Of a stretch of 64,000 nt of DNA, positions 17,516 to 26,781 are shown piece after piece. The notes under the pieces were generated by a model. The model made no database searches, was not told the DNA's origin, and saw only the letters and a list, made by a program, of their open reading frames with translations. The position numbers and the translations under genes were made by a program. The stretch is from Nocardiopsis_C rhodophaea (GTDB lineage: Bacteria; Actinomycetota; Actinomycetes; Streptosporangiales; Streptosporangiaceae), in NCBI RefSeq assembly GCF_039530945.1, contig NZ_BAAAPC010000002.1, positions 186,001 to 250,000 on the forward strand, given 5' to 3'. Positions within the stretch are counted from its first letter, which is position 1. Every line of letters starts with the position of its first letter.

Positions 17516-17800
17516 GGCCGACGGGCGGGACTCCGTGTTCCGCGGCTTTCCCCGGCACTTCCTTGCGGCCACCTGACCGCTCGGTGATCCGCCCACGCGA
17601 CCAGGCGGTCCACCCCGCGTGGAACACGCCGTAGGCAGGGTCGGCATCAGTCGGGAATAGTGCCGTACCGAGCTGAGGGCTCCAGCTCGGACCATCATCA
17701 GCGGGCCTCCTCAATCGCCTCCCCGACGGTGATCAGAATCCACATTCCCGACGTTGAGCCGGATCAGCCCGTCCACGACATGGGTGTCTGCCGCCCCACG
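17516..17800 (-). pseudogene. Decayed paralogue of the 461-residue membrane protein
   Basis: The minus strand encodes ADPAYGVFHAGWTAWSRGRI followed by TERSGG, closely matching AAPAYGVFYAGWTAWLRGRI of the intact gene at 14027-15412. DNA near 17740-17785 also resembles the intact gene's bases around 15060-15105 (the LSWINVG/VLHG region). Only about 90 codons of the middle remain, with frameshifts, no start and no stop in register. It abuts the transposase fragment, suggesting a duplication destroyed by IS activity. Confidence 0.7.
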
Positions 17801-17806
17801 CGCCCC

Positions 17807-18568
17807 CTACACCTCGCTGGAAGCAGCCCCACCGGCCGACGGGGAGGCCGTCGGCTCGAAAGCGAAGGAGCGGATGAAGCAGTCCCGGGGCTGGTTGACG
17901 GCGAAAAGGACGCAGTCGAGCAGTGACCGGGAGGTGAGCTGGGAATCCGGCCCCCGCTCGGCCTGATCCCACTCCTCCCGGAGCGGGTCGATGTTGCGGA
18001 AGTCCGGCGGGTAGAGGGAAATGACCCGGACACCCAGGGGGCGGAGGCGCTGGGACATGATCTCGGCGAAGTTGGCCTGGGCGCCCTTGGCGGCGCAGAA
18101 AGCCGGGTTGCCGACGCCCATGTCGCCGCGTGGCGAGGCCACGGACGAGATCAGGTTGACGATGTCGGGCCGCTCCGAGGCGCGCAGCAGCGGGAGGAAG
18201 TGCTTGGTCATCAGGACCGTGCCGGAACCGCCCGAGGCGATCGTGGCCGTGATCTCGTCGTCGCCGACAGCGTCCAGGTCGGTCGCGTCGAGCCACCGCG
18301 CGCCGTTGTTGAGCAGGATGTCCACTCGGTCGGTCCGCTCGCCCACCTGCCGCGCGAACTCGCGGACCGACTCGGGATCGCCGAGGTCGCAGGCGAACGC
18401 GTGCACGTGGTCACGACCGAGCGCCCGAATCTCGTCCCGCGTCGCCTCCGCCGCCGTGAGGCTGCGGGCCGATAGGAAGACCTCGGCGCCCAACTCGGCG
18501 AAGCGGATGGCCAGCGTCCGCCCGAAGTCGCGCGCGGCGCCGGTGACCACTACACGAGTGTTCTGCAT
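17807..18568 (-). CDS. SDR-family protein with Phe in place of catalytic Tyr
   Basis: 253 residues from the ATG at 18568. The Rossmann fold is clear: VVVTGAARDFGRTLA for the cofactor, ACDLGD after the fourth strand, LLNNGA, and a Ser pair in LISSVASP. The active-site segment reads NPAFCAAKGAQ, so the usual Tyr-x-x-x-Lys is Phe157-x-x-x-Lys161. Either the enzyme is catalytically impaired or it acts differently from classical SDRs. The C-terminus is extended by about 15 Ser/Ala residues. The gene abuts the decayed paralogue region on its 3' side, so the last residues might be altered by that rearrangement. Confidence 0.8.
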   Translation of the reverse strand: MQNTRVVVTGAARDFGRTLAIRFAELGAEVFLSARSLTAAEATRDEIRALGRDHVHAFACDLGDPESVREFARQVGERTDRVDILLNNGARWLDATDLDAVGDDEITATIASGGSGTVLMTKHFLPLLRASERPDIVNLISSVASPRGDMGVGNPAFCAAKGAQANFAEIMSQRLRPLGVRVISLYPPDFRNIDPLREEWDQAERGPDSQLTSRSLLDCVLFAVNQPRDCFIRSFAFEPTASPSAGGAASSEV

Positions 18569-18875
18569 GCGCTTCCTACTCCTCATTCTTCGGTTCGCGG
18601 TCGGATCCGCTCACCGTAGAACCTCAACCGCACCGCAGCTCAAGTAGGGCTGAACGGGTGACCGCCGTCGGTTTCGCAGCGAACAGCAGGCCGCATACCC
18701 GGCGTGGGCCCGTGTGCTCGTAGCGGTGGGGGCGGTGCGTTCGGTCATTGCGCCGGGCTCGGTCGTTGAAGGGGAGGGCGCTTGAGCGCACGGATCACCC
18801 GCACGGGGTCAGCGGAGGCCGCGTGGCGTGTGTGGGCGGTGGGGGATTGCGGTTGAACGCACGAAGCGTCGTTCG
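18569..18875. other. Intergenic gap of 307 bp
   Basis: Between two leftward genes (ArsR-type regulator upstream, SDR downstream). No gene, strong hairpin or operator-like repeat is evident. Confidence 0.45.
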
Positions 18876-19229
18876 TCAGACGGGGCGGTGGGATCGCCGG
18901 TAGGCCTCCAGGACCGCTGAGAGGAGGCCGGGGAAGAGTGCTTCCAGGTCGTCTTCGCGCAGTCGGCTCATGCGTGCCGTCCCCTCGTAGTGCTGGCGGA
19001 TGACGCCCGCCTCTCGCAGCACTCGGAAGTGGTGCGTGCACGTGGACTTGCTCACCGGCAGCTCGAAGGCGATGCAGGCCATCTCGGTGTGGCCGTCCGC
19101 GAGCTCGCCCGCGATGCGCAGTCGGATGGGATCGGCCAGCGCGTGCAGCACGGTCTCCAGCCTGATCTCCTCCCGCTCCGGGTGCGCTAACCGGCGCCCG
19201 GACCCGGCGGTCGGCTCGGGGGTGTGCAT
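18876..19229 (-). CDS. ArsR-family winged-helix repressor
   Basis: 117 residues from the ATG at 19229, which is preceded by GGAGG; a longer frame would extend into the operator region and is unlikely. The winged HTH has the typical ALADPIRLRIAGEL helix and the recognition segment ELPVSKSTCTHHFRVLREAGVIRQHYEG. The metal-binding box of classical ArsR is not obvious (a single Cys lies in STCTHH), so this is likely one of the non-metal ArsR proteins often paired with flavin oxidoreductases. It is divergent from the OYE gene with palindromes between them. Confidence 0.9.
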   Translation of the reverse strand: MHTPEPTAGSGRRLAHPEREEIRLETVLHALADPIRLRIAGELADGHTEMACIAFELPVSKSTCTHHFRVLREAGVIRQHYEGTARMSRLREDDLEALFPGLLSAVLEAYRRSHRPV

Positions 19230-19260
19230 GGCGACCTCCGCGCGTTGAGACTCACCGCAC

Positions 19261-19317
19261 AAAGTACGAGCATCGTCATACTTTGACAAACATCGTAGTA
19301 CGTAGATTATCGTACTA
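19261..19317. promoter_or_regulatory. Two operator-like palindromes between ArsR and OYE genes
   Basis: TAGTACG (19296-19302) and CGTACTA (19311-19317) form a perfect 7-bp inverted repeat with 8-nt spacer. AAAGTA (19261-19266) and TACTTT (19279-19284) form a second, looser one. Both lie in the 137-bp divergent region and contain the shared half-site AGTAC/GTA. Confidence 0.6.
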
Positions 19318-19366
19318 ATGGCTGGCCGGTCGTGGTCAGCCGCTTCTTGTAGCGAGGAGACCATCG

Positions 19367-20473
19367 GTGAGTGCTCTGTTCACCCCCGTGACCCTGCGGT
19401 CGCTGGAGATCCCCAACCGCGTCTGGATGTCCCCGATGTGCATGTACTCCGCGGCGCCCGAAGGCCCGGAGACCGGCGCCCCAACGGACTTCCACCTCAC
19501 TCACCTGGCCGCCCGCGCCGCTGGCGGCGCCGGGCTGGTCATGGTCGAGGCCACGGGCGTGCGCCCCGACGGTCGCATCAGCCCGTGGGACCTGGGCCTG
19601 TGGAACGACCGCCAGCAGCAGGCGTTCGCCAGCGTCACCTCGGCGATCCGCGAGTACGGGGCGGTCCCCGCCATCCAGCTCGCACACGCCGGGCGCAAGG
19701 CCTCGACCGACAAGCCCTGGCTGGGCGACCGGTACCTGCCCGAGGCCGAGGGCGGCTGGCCAACCGTCGGCCCCACCGCGGAGCCCTTCCCCGGACTCCC
19801 GGCGCCCCGCGCGCTGACGCAGGCGGAGATCGGCGAACTCGTCCGCGACTTCGCCGACGCGGCCCGGCGCGCGCTCGCCGCCGGCTTCGAGGTCGTGGAG
19901 GTGCACGGCGCCCACGGCTACCTGATCAACTCGTTCCTCTCCCCGGCCGTCAACGACCGCACCGACGCCTACGGCGGCAGCTTCGAGAACCGCCTGCGCT
20001 TCCCGATGGAGGTCGTCGATGCCGTGCGCGAGGTGTGGCCCGACCACCTTCCGGTCTTCTTCCGGACCTCCGCCACGGACTGGCTGTCGGAGAACCCCGC
20101 CGACGCCCGCGAGGGCTGGACGGGGGACGACACCGTCCGGCTGGCCAAGGAGCTCCAGGCGCGCGGCGTCGACCTGCTCGACGTGTCCACCGGTGGCATG
20201 GCCCCCGACGCCCAGATCCCGGTGGAGCCCGGCTACCAGGTCCCCTTCGCCGCCCAGGTCCGCGACGCGACGGGGCTAGCCACCGGAGCCGTGGGCCTGA
20301 TCACCGAGGCGCGGCAGGCGGAACAGATCGTCGCCTCCGGCCGGGCCGACGCCGTCCTCCTCGGCCGGGAACTGCTCCGCGACCCCTACTGGCCCCAGCA
20401 CGCCGCCACCGAACTCGGGGCTGACCCGCGCTGGCCGGAGCAGTACGGTTACGCCGTCCGGCGCCGCGGGTGA
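19367..20473 (+). CDS. NADH:flavin oxidoreductase, Old Yellow Enzyme family
   Basis: FMN-dependent ene-reductase, 368 residues, (beta/alpha)8 barrel. It begins LFTPVTLRSLEIPNRVWMSPMCMYSA as in YqjM-type enzymes (Cys in PMCMYS tunes the flavin). IQLAHAGRKAS holds the substrate-binding His, AAGFEVVEVHGAHGYLINSFLSP and NDRTDAYGGSFENRLRF are family signatures, and the C-terminus has GRADAVLLGRELLRDPYWP. It probably reduces activated C=C bonds of enals, enones or quinones with NAD(P)H. The GTG at 19367 follows an AGGAGA ribosome site. The divergent ArsR protein is the likely repressor. Confidence 0.94.
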   Translation: MSALFTPVTLRSLEIPNRVWMSPMCMYSAAPEGPETGAPTDFHLTHLAARAAGGAGLVMVEATGVRPDGRISPWDLGLWNDRQQQAFASVTSAIREYGAVPAIQLAHAGRKASTDKPWLGDRYLPEAEGGWPTVGPTAEPFPGLPAPRALTQAEIGELVRDFADAARRALAAGFEVVEVHGAHGYLINSFLSPAVNDRTDAYGGSFENRLRFPMEVVDAVREVWPDHLPVFFRTSATDWLSENPADAREGWTGDDTVRLAKELQARGVDLLDVSTGGMAPDAQIPVEPGYQVPFAAQVRDATGLATGAVGLITEARQAEQIVASGRADAVLLGRELLRDPYWPQHAATELGADPRWPEQYGYAVRRRG

Positions 20474-20479
20474 GGTGAT

Positions 20480-20510
20480 CGCGCGGCGGGTGCCGTCACC
20501 CCGCCGCGCG
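20480..20510. terminator. Terminator between convergent OYE and plsX
   Basis: CGCGCGGCGGG (20480-20490) pairs with CCCGCCGCGCG (20500-20510), an 11-bp stem with a 9-nt loop, just after the OYE stop and before the plsX stop. Confidence 0.7.
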
Positions 20511-20531
20511 CCGGGACAGACCGGCGGTGGG

Positions 20532-21605
20532 CTATTCCTCGCTGTGGCTCAGGCGGTGCAGCCAGCCATGAGGGCGAGGAGTGGTGTGGAGGCGGCGGCG
20601 GACCTGGTCGACGATGTGGCCGCCGGCCAGGTCGTTGGCCAGCAGGCAGGCGCGTTCGATGCCCCGGGGGCTGCTGGCGCCGTGGGCGATGACGACGGTG
20701 CCGTTGAGGCCCAGCAGCACGGCGCCGCCGTAGGTGTCGCTGTCGAAGCGGTCGGTGAGCTCGCGGAGCGATTTGCGTTGCAGCAGGGTTCCAGCCTTGG
20801 CGAGGCGGCTTGAAGTGAGGGCCTCCCGGATGGTGTCGAAGGCGAAGCTGACCGCCCCTTCGACGGACTTCAACGCCACGTTGCCGGTGAATCCGTCGGT
20901 GACCACCACGTCGACCTCGCTTGACAGCAGGTCGTGGCCTTCGATGTTGCCTCGGAAATCGAGGCGGGGCGCGCCCGCGGTGGTGTCCGCGGCGGTGGCG
21001 TGGAGGAGTTCGGCGGCCTTGCGCGCGAGTTTGTTGCCCTTGCCCGGCTCCGAGCCGATGGTCAGCATCCCCACCCGCGGTTCGGCGACGCCGTAGGCGG
21101 TCTGCGCGTACGCCGCGCCCAGGTGGGCGAACTGCACCAGCATCTCCGGTTTGGCGTCGGCGTTGGCCCCGGCGTCCAGCAGGATGGTGGGAACCGGGCG
21201 GGTCGGAAGCGCCACGGCCAGTGCGGCGCGCAGCACTCCGGGCTGGGTGCGCAGCCGCACCGTGGACGTGGCGACCACCCCGCCCGTCGATCCGGCCGAC
21301 ACGAGCGCGGCGGCGTCCCCCTGCCGGATGAGTTTGCAGGCGACGGCCACGGTCGAGCGCGGTCGCCGCCAGCTCGCCAGCGCGCCCTCGTTCATGGCGA
21401 GCGTGTCCTCGGCGTGCACGACCGGGATCTCGCGTGTGGCCTCCTGCTCGGCGAGCAGCGCCGTGATCTCCCGTGCCCGTCCGACCAGTACCAGCCGCAG
21501 CCCGTACTCGCGGACCGCGTGCACCGCCCCTTGGACGACCGCGGCGGGCGCATGGTCGCCCCCCATCGCGTCGACCGCGATGACCGGCGCTTCGGAGCGT
21601 TTCAC
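20532..21605 (-). CDS. plsX: Phosphate acyltransferase PlsX
   Basis: Makes acyl-phosphate from acyl-ACP for phospholipid synthesis, acting at the membrane face. From the GTG at 21605 the product has 357 residues. VIAVDAMGGDHAP at the N-terminus is the family signature; ALVSAGSTGG, LLDAGANAD, VGMLTIGSEPGKGN, FRGNIEGHD and VVVTDGFTGNVALKSVEG follow in the expected order. A longer frame reaching 21746 exists but its extra residues look random. The usual partners rpmF and rnc are not adjacent within view, so the gene stands alone, convergent with the OYE gene. Confidence 0.93.
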   Translation of the reverse strand: MKRSEAPVIAVDAMGGDHAPAAVVQGAVHAVREYGLRLVLVGRAREITALLAEQEATREIPVVHAEDTLAMNEGALASWRRPRSTVAVACKLIRQGDAAALVSAGSTGGVVATSTVRLRTQPGVLRAALAVALPTRPVPTILLDAGANADAKPEMLVQFAHLGAAYAQTAYGVAEPRVGMLTIGSEPGKGNKLARKAAELLHATAADTTAGAPRLDFRGNIEGHDLLSSEVDVVVTDGFTGNVALKSVEGAVSFAFDTIREALTSSRLAKAGTLLQRKSLRELTDRFDSDTYGGAVLLGLNGTVVIAHGASSPRGIERACLLANDLAGGHIVDQVRRRLHTTPRPHGWLHRLSHSEE

Positions 21606-22052
21606 CGGGGATCCGCCGCTCAAACGGGTTCCTCGCTCTCCATTGGACAGCGCTCTCCACGCTCTCCACACGGTCCGACTGGCCTGCCGGCTTTGCCCTG
21701 GGGCGGTGGGGACGGTGAGGGGCGCTGTGGCGACCTCCGGCTTCAACGGCCGGACGTCTGCTCCCCGCGCCGCCCTCCCCGGGGTCAGGCTACGGGAGAG
21801 CTGGGAGTCTCCCGCAGGCGGCCCGAATAAACCCAGGTCAGCGGTTTATCTTCGTAAAGTGGGTAAGTATCGCCCTAGATCGGGTATGCCCGTTCGCTGG
21901 CCCGGTTTCTGCATCACCCGCCGGGCCCGGTTTTAACCACATTGTTCACGTTATGGGTGGTCCGCTGGCGTGCGAACACGCCGGGATCCCCGTGTCAGCG
22001 CCGCCCCGTGGACCCGCCTGGGCGGCCTGCCGGTTGTCATGAGAGGAGACGC
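21606..22052. other. Divergent intergenic gap of 447 bp
   Basis: Between plsX (leftward) and the KamA-like gene (rightward). There is an AT-richer patch near 21830-21960 where promoters could lie. No gene or clear repeat was found. Confidence 0.45.
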
Positions 22053-23417
<1,365 letters not shown>

Positions 23418-23517
23418 CGACCCTGGCGGTGTGTGGCGGCGGCGTGAGATCGGCTGGGCAAGGGGGCGCCCCCACCACGGACCACCGGCCGTATCCGACC
23501 CGAAGGGTCGCCGGGCC

Positions 23518-23552
23518 CGGCCCCGTCCTGTCAACGCGATGCGACGGGGCCG
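23518..23552 (+). terminator. Terminator after the KamA-like gene
   Basis: CGGCCCCGTC (23518-23527) pairs with GACGGGGCCG (23543-23552), and GGGGCCTTT follows directly. It separates the KamA-like gene from the ROK kinase gene. Confidence 0.65.
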
Positions 23553-23606
23553 GGGCCTTTGCCGTGCAGCGTCCGCGCCGCGCGGCGCCGATAGAGTGAG
23601 CGGGTT

Positions 23607-24641
23607 ATGGCTTTCTCCAGGGGAACCGGTCGGCACGTTCGCGGACTCACGATCGGCATCGACATCGGCGGAACCAAGGTCGCCGCGGGCGTCGTGAACC
23701 CGTCGGGCCGCGTTCTGGCCCGGCGGCGCGCGGAGACGCCCGACAAGAGCAAGAGCCCCAAGGTCGTCGAGGACACCATCGCCTCCCTCGTCGAGGAGCT
23801 GCGCCGCGCGTACCCCGTGCACGCCGTCGGCGTGGGTGCGGCGGGCTTCGTCGACGAGCACCGCGCCAGCGTGCTCTTCGCTCCCCACCTCGCCTGGCGG
23901 AAGGAGCCCCTGCGCGAGGCCCTGACGCAGCGGCTGGATCTTCCCGTTGTCGTGGAGAACGACGCTAACGCCTCCGCCTGGGCGGAAGTCCGCGTGGGGG
24001 CCGGACGCGGCGTCGACGACATCGTCGTGGTGAACCTCGGCACCGGTATCGGCGGCGCGATCATCCTCGACGGGAAGCTGCACCGCGGCCGCTACGGCAT
24101 CGCCGGAGAGTTCGGGCACATGACCGTCGTCCCTGGCGGTCACCGCTGCGAGTGCGGCAACCGCGGCTGCTGGGAGCAGTACGCCAGCGGCAACGCGGTG
24201 ACCCGCGACGCGCGCGAACTGGCGGCGGCCGACTCCCCGGTGGCGCGCCGCCTCATCCAGGCGGTCGGCGGCGACCCGGCGCTGATCACCGGCCCTCTGG
24301 TGAGCGACCTCGCCCGCGAGGACGACCGCGCGAGCGTGGAACTCCTGGAGGACGCGGGGGGCTGGCTCGGTGTCGGCCTGGCCAACCTGGCCGCGGCCTT
24401 CGACCCGGAGCTGTTCATCATCGGCGGCGGCGTCTCGGACTGCGGCGAGCTGCTGCTCGGCCCGGCCCGCACGGCCTTCCGCCGCCATCTCACCGGGCGC
24501 GGCTACCGGCCGGAAGCCCGCATCGTCCGGGCCGAGCTGGGCAACGAGGCCGGGCTGATCGGCGCCTCCCTGCTGGCCCGGGACGCGACCACGCGCCGCT
24601 TCCCCCGGCGCTCCCGCCGCGCCCGCTTCCGGGCGCGGTGA
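23607..24641 (+). CDS. ROK-family sugar kinase (glucokinase-like)
   Basis: 344 residues. Phosphate-binding loop IDIGGTKVAAGVV at about 18-30, VVENDANASAW with the catalytic Asp119 region, LGTGIGGAIILDG, and the ROK zinc site: His171 in GEFGHM with CECGNRGCWE (Cys181, 183 and 188). The length and the EQYASG continuation fit actinobacterial ATP- or polyphosphate-dependent glucokinases. The C-terminus ends in a basic Arg-rich tail. It lies just before the inositol locus but on the other side of a terminator from its regulator. Confidence 0.9.
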   Translation: MAFSRGTGRHVRGLTIGIDIGGTKVAAGVVNPSGRVLARRRAETPDKSKSPKVVEDTIASLVEELRRAYPVHAVGVGAAGFVDEHRASVLFAPHLAWRKEPLREALTQRLDLPVVVENDANASAWAEVRVGAGRGVDDIVVVNLGTGIGGAIILDGKLHRGRYGIAGEFGHMTVVPGGHRCECGNRGCWEQYASGNAVTRDARELAAADSPVARRLIQAVGGDPALITGPLVSDLAREDDRASVELLEDAGGWLGVGLANLAAAFDPELFIIGGGVSDCGELLLGPARTAFRRHLTGRGYRPEARIVRAELGNEAGLIGASLLARDATTRRFPRRSRRARFRAR

Positions 24642-24677
24642 CGGGGCGCCTCAGCCGCCGTCACCGCCCCACCCGGT

Positions 24678-24708
24678 CCCCCGTTGATCTCGGCGATATC
24701 GACGGGGG
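24678..24708. terminator. Bidirectional terminator between ROK and GntR genes
   Basis: CCCCCGTTGAT (24678-24688) pairs with ATCGACGGGGG (24698-24708) with one G-U pair. CTTTGTCGTTTC follows. The flanking genes converge here. Confidence 0.7.
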
Positions 24709-24718
24709 CTTTGTCGTT

Positions 24719-25459
24719 TCAGGCTGTGAGGGTGAGTTCGAAGGAGTAGCGCGTCGCGCGGTAGACGTGCGAGCCGACCTCGACCACCCGGCCGATGTCG
24801 TCGTAGGCGGTGCGGTCCATCGTCAGCAGCGGTGCCCCCCGCGACTCGCCGAGCATCCGGGCCTCGGCCGCCGTGGCGCCCCGGGCGCCGATGCTCTGCG
24901 AGGCCATTTTCAGCGTGATCCCCGCCGCCCGCAGCAGCTGGTACAGGCCGGTCTCGGCGAGCTTCTCCCGGGTCAGTTCCACGCGGTCCAGCGTGAGGTA
25001 GTTGTGCATGAGCGCCAGCGGCTCGTCGCCCGCGTAGCGCAGGCGTTCCACCAGGTAGATCTCGGTGCCGGGGGCGACCTCCAGGGTCGCGGCGACCGCG
25101 TCCGGCGCGGGCCCCACGCTCAGGTCGAGCACCTCGGTACGCGGTCGCTGGCCCGCCTGGCTCAGGTCGTCATACAGGCTCGACAGCTCCACGGGGCGGC
25201 GCACCCGAGGCGTGACCACCTGGGTGCCGACCCCGCGTTTACGCACCAGCAGGCCGCGGTCGACGAGGTACTCGATCGCCCGCCGCAGGGTGGGGCGCGA
25301 CAGGCCGAGTCTGCCGGCGAGCACGACCTCGTTCTCCAGGCGGGTTCCGGCGGGCATGTCGCCGGACTGGATGCGCTGCTCCAGCTCCTGGGCCACCTGG
25401 AAGTACAGCGGCACCGGGCTGCTGCGGTCGAGGGGGATCGACAGGGGCGACTCTGACAC
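24719..25459 (-). CDS. GntR/HutC-family regulator of inositol genes (UTRA domain)
   Basis: 246 residues. A winged HTH at about 15-78 (LYFQVAQELEQRIQSGDMPAGTRLENEVVLAGRLGLSRPTLRRAIEYL) is followed by a UTRA ligand domain (LRYAGDEPLALMHNYLTLD...). It is divergent from the complete inositol operon with 238 bp between the starts; the palindrome TGTCTAGACA there resembles known HutC-subfamily operators. The likely role is repression lifted by an inositol-pathway intermediate. The target assignment comes from gene order and the operator, not from the protein itself. Confidence 0.9.
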   Translation of the reverse strand: MSESPLSIPLDRSSPVPLYFQVAQELEQRIQSGDMPAGTRLENEVVLAGRLGLSRPTLRRAIEYLVDRGLLVRKRGVGTQVVTPRVRRPVELSSLYDDLSQAGQRPRTEVLDLSVGPAPDAVAATLEVAPGTEIYLVERLRYAGDEPLALMHNYLTLDRVELTREKLAETGLYQLLRAAGITLKMASQSIGARGATAAEARMLGESRGAPLLTMDRTAYDDIGRVVEVGSHVYRATRYSFELTLTA

Positions 25460-25585
25460 GCGACTCCGTTCTCCTGATGGACGTGCGGGCGCTGGGATGA
25501 ACCTCTCTTTACCGCGCGTTCGGCCGCGGGAGTTCCCACCCAGTCTACGTATTCGGCATGTTGCGTGGATATCACGACGTCCATA

Positions 25586-25630
25586 TGTCTAGACAAACTA
25601 TTGACAAGATCTTCACATTCGGCGTACAAA
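25586..25630 (+). promoter_or_regulatory. Promoter and HutC-type operator of the inositol operon
   Basis: The perfect palindrome TGTCTAGACA (25586-25595) lies just before a consensus -35 TTGACA (25601-25606), with TACAAA (25625-25630) 18 bp further as -10. Repressor bound at the palindrome would touch the -35 region. HutC-type regulators such as DasR use the same GTCTAGAC core. Confidence 0.65.
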
Positions 25631-25697
25631 CTCTCTCAAAGGATGTGACCCACGGAACAACACCCTGTTACCTGGATCAACGTGTAGGAGGATGGGT

Positions 25698-26708
25698 ATG
25701 CGGATCGGACTTGTCGGCACCGGCCGGATCGGCGCCTCGCACGCCGCCGCGATCTCGGCGCGCCCCGAAGTCTCCGAACTCGTGCTGGCCGACGCCGACA
25801 GAGACCGCGCCCGCGAGGTCGCCGGGCGCGTCGGCGCCCATGTCGCGGGTGACATCTCCACACTGCTCTCTCCGGGCGCCGTCGACGGCCTGGTCATCAC
25901 CGCCGCGACAGCGGCCCACCCGGAGCTCATCCTCGCCGGGGTCCGCGCCGGGATCCCGGTCTTCTGTGAGAAGCCGGTGGCGCCCGACATCCCCGGGACC
26001 GTCGAGGTCCTCCGCGAGGTCGAGAAGAGCGGAGTCCCGGTGCACATCGGCTTTATGCGCCGGTTCGACGCCGGCTACACGCGCGCCCGCCAGGCACTGC
26101 GCGACGGCGAACTCGGCGAGCTGCACCGCGTACACGCGATCACCTGCGACGCCGCCCCGCCGCCCGCCGCCTACGTTCCGACCTCCGGCGGCATCTTCCG
26201 CGACTGCCACGTGCACGACTTCGACATCCTGCGCTGGGTGACCGGCCGCGAGGTCACCGAGGTGTACGCCTACGGCGCCAACCGGGGCGCCGCGTACTTC
26301 GCCGAGGCGGGGGACGTCGACACCACCGCCGCGGTGCTCCGGATGGACGACGGGACCGTGGTCACCCTCCAGGGCTCCCGCTACAACGGCGCCGGGTATG
26401 ACGTCCGTATGGAGCTCGCCGGCTCCCGCGGCACCATCGCGGTCGGCTTGGATGAGCGCGCCCCGCTGGTCTCCGCCGAAGCGGGCGTCGACTTCCCGAC
26501 CGGACAGCCGTGGCAGGAGTTCTGGTCCCGCTTCACCCCCGCCTACGAGGCGGAGATCGGGGCCTTCATCCGCATGGTTTCAGGCGGGGGAGAGAGCCCC
26601 TGCACCGTCGCCGACGCCCTGGAGGCCGTGCTCGTCGCCGACGCCGCCGACAGGTCCATGCGCGAGGGGCGGCCGGTCCAGGTCGCCGAGGTGCGGCCCC
26701 AGCCGTAG
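25698..26708 (+). CDS. iolG: Inositol 2-dehydrogenase (Gfo/Idh/MocA family)
   Basis: Oxidises myo-inositol to 2-keto-myo-inositol with NAD, the first step of the pathway. 336 residues: Rossmann motif GLVGTGRIGASHAA at the N-terminus, VFCEKPVAPD with the conserved EKP lysine near 95, FMRRFDAGY, and FRDCHVHDFDILRWVTG holding the catalytic Asp-x-x-x-His region. The ATG at 25698 is chosen because AGGAGG ends 6 nt before it; the ATG at 25692 touches that site. First gene of the operon, divergent from the GntR gene. Confidence 0.9.
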   Translation: MRIGLVGTGRIGASHAAAISARPEVSELVLADADRDRAREVAGRVGAHVAGDISTLLSPGAVDGLVITAATAAHPELILAGVRAGIPVFCEKPVAPDIPGTVEVLREVEKSGVPVHIGFMRRFDAGYTRARQALRDGELGELHRVHAITCDAAPPPAAYVPTSGGIFRDCHVHDFDILRWVTGREVTEVYAYGANRGAAYFAEAGDVDTTAAVLRMDDGTVVTLQGSRYNGAGYDVRMELAGSRGTIAVGLDERAPLVSAEAGVDFPTGQPWQEFWSRFTPAYEAEIGAFIRMVSGGGESPCTVADALEAVLVADAADRSMREGRPVQVAEVRPQP

Positions 26709-26781
26709 CGCGACCGCGCGCCGATCCCGACACCGGCCGGGCGACACAGGAAACCGGCCACCTACACCAACGGAGGTTCGA

